Positions 7,761-9,575 of a stretch of 9,575 bases of DNA are shown one piece after another; the stretch's first letter is position 1; each line of letters starts with the position of its first letter. The stretch spans positions 1 to 9,575 of the forward strand of contig CANHYS010000043.1 of the NCBI GenBank assembly GCA_947464585.1. Direction: 5' to 3'. The notes beneath the pieces are model-generated. The model ran no database searches. It saw only the letters and a program-made list of their open reading frames with translations, and had not been told where the DNA came from. The stretch is from Planctomycetaceae bacterium. GTDB taxonomy: Bacteria > Planctomycetota > Planctomycetia > Pirellulales > UBA1268. The translations under genes and the position numbers were made by a program.

Positions 7761-8747
7761 TCAGTAGTCTCCCAGGAGTTGGCCGTCGTTGCGATCGACC
7801 AGTCGCTCGTAGACGCTGTCGATGACGATGGAGGTGGGATGCGAGTCGGGCTTGGTGTCGATCGTTTCGCTGATGAATCTGACCGATCCGTCCAGGAAAA
7901 GCATCTGGGCTCCTCCGGGGTGATAGCTCGAAGCCGCCTGTCGGCAATTGCCACCGAACTCGTTCACGACGAAATTCGCCGTCCCAAGCGTGTCGTAGGA
8001 AACGTCCTGGTGATGATTGGCGTTCGCCGATCCTGGCCACGAGGCCGCGTGGCAGAGCTGTGTCCCGAGCTGGTAGACCCGCTCGCTGACAGCGAGCGTT
8101 TTGCTCGTGCCATCCGTGATGTCCTTGAGACGACGTTTGGTGTCGATCGCCAGGGCGCCTTCGCCCTCTTGCTTGGTCCGATTGCTAAAATCTTTCAATT
8201 CCACGCTCTTCGTGAGGCCCATCGCGACGTAGTTCGTCATGCCGTGGTTCGCCGCGGCGCCCGAGAAGGTCCAGTTGTGCTGGAAGATGCGGGGGCCGGT
8301 CATGTCGGACGGACAGGCAAATCCACTGATGTAGACGCCCACCTTGTCAGCCACCTGGTCGAGCTCGATCCCCTCGGAGATTCGCAGCCTCGCGTAGAGA
8401 TCGTCCCGCTCCATGTAAGGCAGAAGCATGGCGGCCCAACCCCAGCCCGGAGCGGTCGTGCGCGTCGTCTTCGTCACCCATGACGCCGTGTAGCCAACGG
8501 GCGGTAGTCTCACACCGGCGGGCAGAAACGACCTCGCGTCGTGATGGTTGTTGAGGGCCAGGCCGATCTGCTTGAGATTGTTTTGACAGGCGCTGGCCCG
8601 CGCTGACTCCCGGGCCGCCTGCACGGCAGGCAGGAGCAGGCCTACCAGCACGCCGATGATCGCGATCACCGCGAGCAGTTCCACGAGGGTAAACGCCCGA
8701 CGGCAGTCGCGATCTCCTTCACTGAATGTCACGCGGCCGATGCCCAT
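7761..8747 (-). CDS. DUF1559 family protein with prepilin-type N-terminus and H-X9-DG box
   Basis: The ATG at 8747-8745 is chosen because GGGGAGG (8760-8754) sits 6 nt upstream; a GTG nine codons earlier has no such site. The 328-residue product has the type IV prepilin / type II pseudopilin leader RRAFTLVELLAVIAIIGVLVGLLLP (residues 16-40). Cleavage by prepilin peptidase before Phe19 would leave Glu23 as the conserved Glu5. The pilin helix continues into ARESARASACQNNLKQIGLALNNHHD. The globular part is typical DUF1559, with PYMERDDLY, FACPSD (143-148), TNYVAMG, DITDGTSKTLAVSE and the closing SYHPGGAQMLFLDGSV, where His276 and Asp286-Gly287 form the H-X9-DG motif. Planctomycetes carry many such paralogs, thought to be envelope or secretion-associated pseudopilins. 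It is the first gene of the operon and is directly followed by the lipoprotein gene. Confidence 0.95.
   Translation of the reverse strand: MGIGRVTFSEGDRDCRRAFTLVELLAVIAIIGVLVGLLLPAVQAARESARASACQNNLKQIGLALNNHHDARSFLPAGVRLPPVGYTASWVTKTTRTTAPGWGWAAMLLPYMERDDLYARLRISEGIELDQVADKVGVYISGFACPSDMTGPRIFQHNWTFSGAAANHGMTNYVAMGLTKSVELKDFSNRTKQEGEGALAIDTKRRLKDITDGTSKTLAVSERVYQLGTQLCHAASWPGSANANHHQDVSYDTLGTANFVVNEFGGNCRQAASSYHPGGAQMLFLDGSVRFISETIDTKPDSHPTSIVIDSVYERLVDRNDGQLLGDY
7768..7773 (-). promoter_or_regulatory. Ribosome binding site of the lipoprotein gene, inside the DUF1559 coding end
   Basis: GGGAGA lies within the final codons of the DUF1559 gene, 7 nt before the GTG that touches that gene's TGA. 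The arrangement TGA-GTG suggests that ribosomes finishing the first gene restart on the second. Confidence 0.55.
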
Positions 8748-8753
8748 AACAGA

Positions 8754-8760
8754 CCTCCCC
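8754..8760 (-). promoter_or_regulatory. Ribosome binding site of the DUF1559 gene
   Basis: GGGGAGG on the minus strand, 6 nt before the ATG at 8747, is the strongest Shine-Dalgarno match in the window and settles the start codon. Confidence 0.75.
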
Positions 8761-8785
8761 AAGAGAAAAGACACGCTCGCGGCCG

Positions 8786-8814
8786 AGTATAGTAATCCCC
8801 TCCCCTAGCGGAAA
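8786..8814 (-). promoter_or_regulatory. Candidate sigma-70-type promoter for the operon
   Basis: TATACT (8791-8786, minus strand) differs from the -10 consensus in one base and stands out in GC-rich surroundings. A weak -35 candidate, TTTCCG (8814-8809), lies 17 bp upstream. Transcription would start near 8779, leaving a leader of about 32 nt before the DUF1559 ATG. The call rests on the -10 hexamer and position; the -35 match is poor. Confidence 0.4.
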
Positions 8815-8836
8815 CCCCGGTGATACCGGTTTGTTG

Positions 8837-8870
8837 GCCGATCCCGAATCTGCATGGCATGCGGGATGGC
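8837..8870. repeat. Imperfect inverted repeat upstream of the operon promoter
   Basis: The arms GCCGATCCCG and CGGGATGGC pair over 9 bp with one bulged base. The intervening 15 nt contain a smaller dyad, GCATG-G-CATGC. It lies between the candidate promoter and the strong hairpin at 8886-8905. It could be an operator, but there is only one copy and no known regulator motif was recognised. Confidence 0.35.
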
Positions 8871-8885
8871 GTCTCCACCCGGAGT

Positions 8886-8905
8886 CCCCCGGCTTCCGCC
8901 GGGGG
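8886..8905 (-). terminator. GC-rich hairpin, probable transcription terminator after the orphan gene tail
   Basis: CCCCCGGC-TTCC-GCCGGGGG is a perfect 8-bp stem with a 4-base loop. It begins 21 nt past the TAA at 8929-8927 on the minus strand, where a terminator for a gene arriving from the right would be expected. The T-rich flank (CTTCTTATC) is on the plus-strand side and the minus-strand side lacks a T run. Strand assignment therefore follows context, and the element may be bidirectional or act as an mRNA 3' stabiliser. It insulates the operon promoter from upstream transcription. Confidence 0.5.
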
Positions 8906-8926
8906 CTTCTTATCGTTGGGGAAAGA

Positions 8927-9120
8927 TTATCGTCGTCCCGCCGGCTTGGGCCCGGAGTTCTTCTCCGGGGCGCCCTGAAGGTCGCCCAGCAGGTCGTCCA
9001 GGCGGGAGGTGACGACCTCGTCCCGCTTGTCGCGGAGCCGCACGATCTGCCGGTCGTACCACGCCGCGGATCGTTCTTTCCGGATCGAGAGGTGTTCGGC
9101 TCGGGCGTCGCGCTCCGCGT
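8927..9120 (-). pseudogene. Orphan C-terminal gene fragment of unknown family
   Basis: One minus-strand frame here reads as real protein: about 64 residues from GTYAERDARAEHLS through KERSAAWYDRQIVRLRDKRD and DDLLGDLQGAPEKN to GRR and TAA. It is rich in charged residues, probably helical, and uses GC-ending codons. The two other minus-strand frames look like shadow sequence dominated by Arg and Pro. No start codon with a Shine-Dalgarno site lies in this segment. Its right end meets the duplicated head of the 1454-residue gene at about 9120/9121, and the two are in different frames. I take it as the tail of a longer gene whose front was separated by the duplication junction. The family was not recognised. 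A short independent gene starting inside the duplicated part (ATG at 9166-9164) cannot be excluded but lacks support. Confidence 0.5.
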
Positions 9121-9388
9121 AGGTGCCGCGGGCCCGTGGCCCGGCCCAGGCCGAACCGCATGCCATGGAGAGACTTGGAGTGTTTGCCGTCGGTCAAGAC
9201 AACCGCAGCCGGGCCGTCTTTGGCCTGTTCAGCCGAGACTGGCGTCTCCTTGACGTCGACCCACTGGGCAAACGCGGCCGCGTCGAACAGCTTTACATCG
9301 AGGGGGCCATCGGGGGCCGTGGCTTGTGGAGCTGCGCGAGGGCCGACAGGATTGAGAGGGCGACATAGAGCGATCGATGGAATGGCAT
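9121..9388 (-). pseudogene. Broken duplicate of the head of the 1454-residue secreted protein gene
   Basis: This stretch aligns with 6951-7219. The first 190 bp of the alignment (9121-9310 against 6951-7140) show about 17 mismatches and no gaps. The encoded segment from GPLD to GPRHLR keeps about 57 of 62 residues (differences include A/V, L/F, G/V, P/S and I/S). The copied ATG is at 9388-9386 and opens a signal-like peptide (MPFHRSLYVALSILSALA). A one-base deletion in the signal-peptide coding region then shifts the frame, and translation from that ATG ends at a TAA after about 31 codons. Homology stops at about residue 91 of the parent, at the junction with the orphan tail. A longer frame beginning inside the palindrome covers the conserved part but has no signal peptide. 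Loss of function is the clear reading. Confidence 0.87.
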
Positions 9389-9437
9389 GATGGTCCTTCG
9401 CAGGAGATGAGCCGGTCCGCCGCTGATCACGCATGCG

Positions 9438-9456
9438 AAAGGTGACAGTCACCTTT
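9438..9456. repeat. Second copy of the perfect 19-bp palindrome
   Basis: It is identical to 7279-7297, with arms of 9 bases around one central base. Again it overlaps the stop codon (TGA, 9451-9449) of the lipoprotein copy. The neighbouring leader has lost about 10 nt relative to the first copy, including the degenerate extra half, while the palindrome itself is unchanged. Confidence 0.75.
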
Positions 9457-9575
9457 TTGCAGCACCATCGCTGACCAGTGGGAGATCGATCGTGTTCCGG
9501 CCCCTGCGGACCTCCTGCTGCAACTGCGACTGCTCGTTGTAGATCTTGGGCACCCGCTCCGGCCCAACGGTGCCG
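9449..9575 (-). CDS. C-terminal end of a second carboxypeptidase-regulatory-like lipoprotein (runs off the right edge)
   Basis: The last 41 codons of a second lipoprotein gene are present, reading GTVGPERVPKIYNEQSQL through NTIDLPLVSDGAAKR and TGA. Over roughly the last 106 bases of the window it differs from the first copy by one base, a synonymous GAA/GAG change. Towards the stop the residues SGGAEKR become SDGAAKR. The frame is intact to the edge, so unlike the neighbouring duplicate this gene may be functional. By the spacing of the first copy, its GTG start should lie near 9919, with a second DUF1559 gene ending next to it. Both are outside the window. Confidence 0.85.
   Translation of the reverse strand, partial: GTVGPERVPKIYNEQSQLQQEVRRGRNTIDLPLVSDGAAKR

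Larger units (their letters stand above)
9121..9575. repeat. Right copy of the direct duplication, continuing beyond the window
   Basis: This is the diverged copy of 6951-7416 in the same orientation. Its left boundary is sharp (aggtgccgcg at both 6951 and 9121, unrelated sequence before it). Its right boundary is not reached. Confidence 0.9.

Noticed and set aside
8748..8774. GTG start at 8774 for the DUF1559 protein
   Set aside because: The ATG at 8747 has GGGGAGG at ideal distance. The longer form would also place the ribosome site inside the coding region and lengthen an already normal prepilin leader.
9100..9140. Mobile element end at the duplication junction
   Set aside because: No terminal inverted repeat, target-site duplication or transposase-like frame is visible around 9120; the junction is better explained by tandem duplication.
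8910..9452. 180-residue minus-strand frame running from the palindrome through the duplicate into the orphan tail
   Set aside because: Only its middle matches the large protein. The start has no signal peptide, and after the junction it becomes Arg/Pro-rich shadow of the better frame ending at 8927.
1..9575. CRISPR array, tRNA, rRNA, defence or phage genes
   Set aside because: No regularly spaced short repeats, RNA gene signatures or recognisable defence or phage proteins were seen on either strand.

Overview
The window is high-GC bacterial DNA and almost certainly planctomycete. The diagnostic pair is a DUF1559 pseudopilin-like protein (prepilin N-terminus plus C-terminal H-X9-DG box) followed directly by a small carboxypeptidase-regulatory-like lipoprotein. 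Downstream of that pair lie very large secreted proteins with beta-propeller and carbohydrate-binding-like modules. A rank below phylum cannot be read from the sequence; Pirellulales is only a guess.

Layout from left to right. Positions 1-327 hold the C-terminal end of a plus-strand cytochrome P450 that is cut by the window edge and keeps its haem-binding cysteine motif. All other genes are on the minus strand, so transcription runs from right to left. A probable operon starts near 8790: DUF1559 protein (8747-7761), lipoprotein (7760-7290, GTG start touching the preceding stop), a 1454-residue multidomain secreted protein (7219-2855), and an 820-residue secreted protein with an internal duplication (2807-345). 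The last gene converges on the P450 gene with 17 bp between stops. The 179 bp upstream of the DUF1559 gene carries a candidate promoter, an imperfect inverted repeat and a strong GC-rich hairpin.

The right end (8927-9575) is the unusual part. Positions 9121-9575 are a second, diverged copy of 6951-7416: the head of the 1454-residue gene, its leader with a perfect 19-bp palindrome, and the end of the lipoprotein gene. The copied head of the large gene is frameshifted and cut at about residue 91. There it meets, out of frame, the tail of an unrelated gene (8927-9120). The simplest model is a tandem duplication with a period of about 2.17 kb. It predicts a second lipoprotein gene, a second DUF1559 gene and an intact parent of the orphan tail just beyond the right edge.

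Functionally the operon looks like an envelope or secretome module. It pairs a type-IV-pilin-like protein and a lipoprotein with two large exported proteins that may bind polymers or glycans. No enzyme activity can be assigned to the two large proteins from sequence alone. I saw no tRNA, rRNA, CRISPR array, insertion sequence or phage gene.
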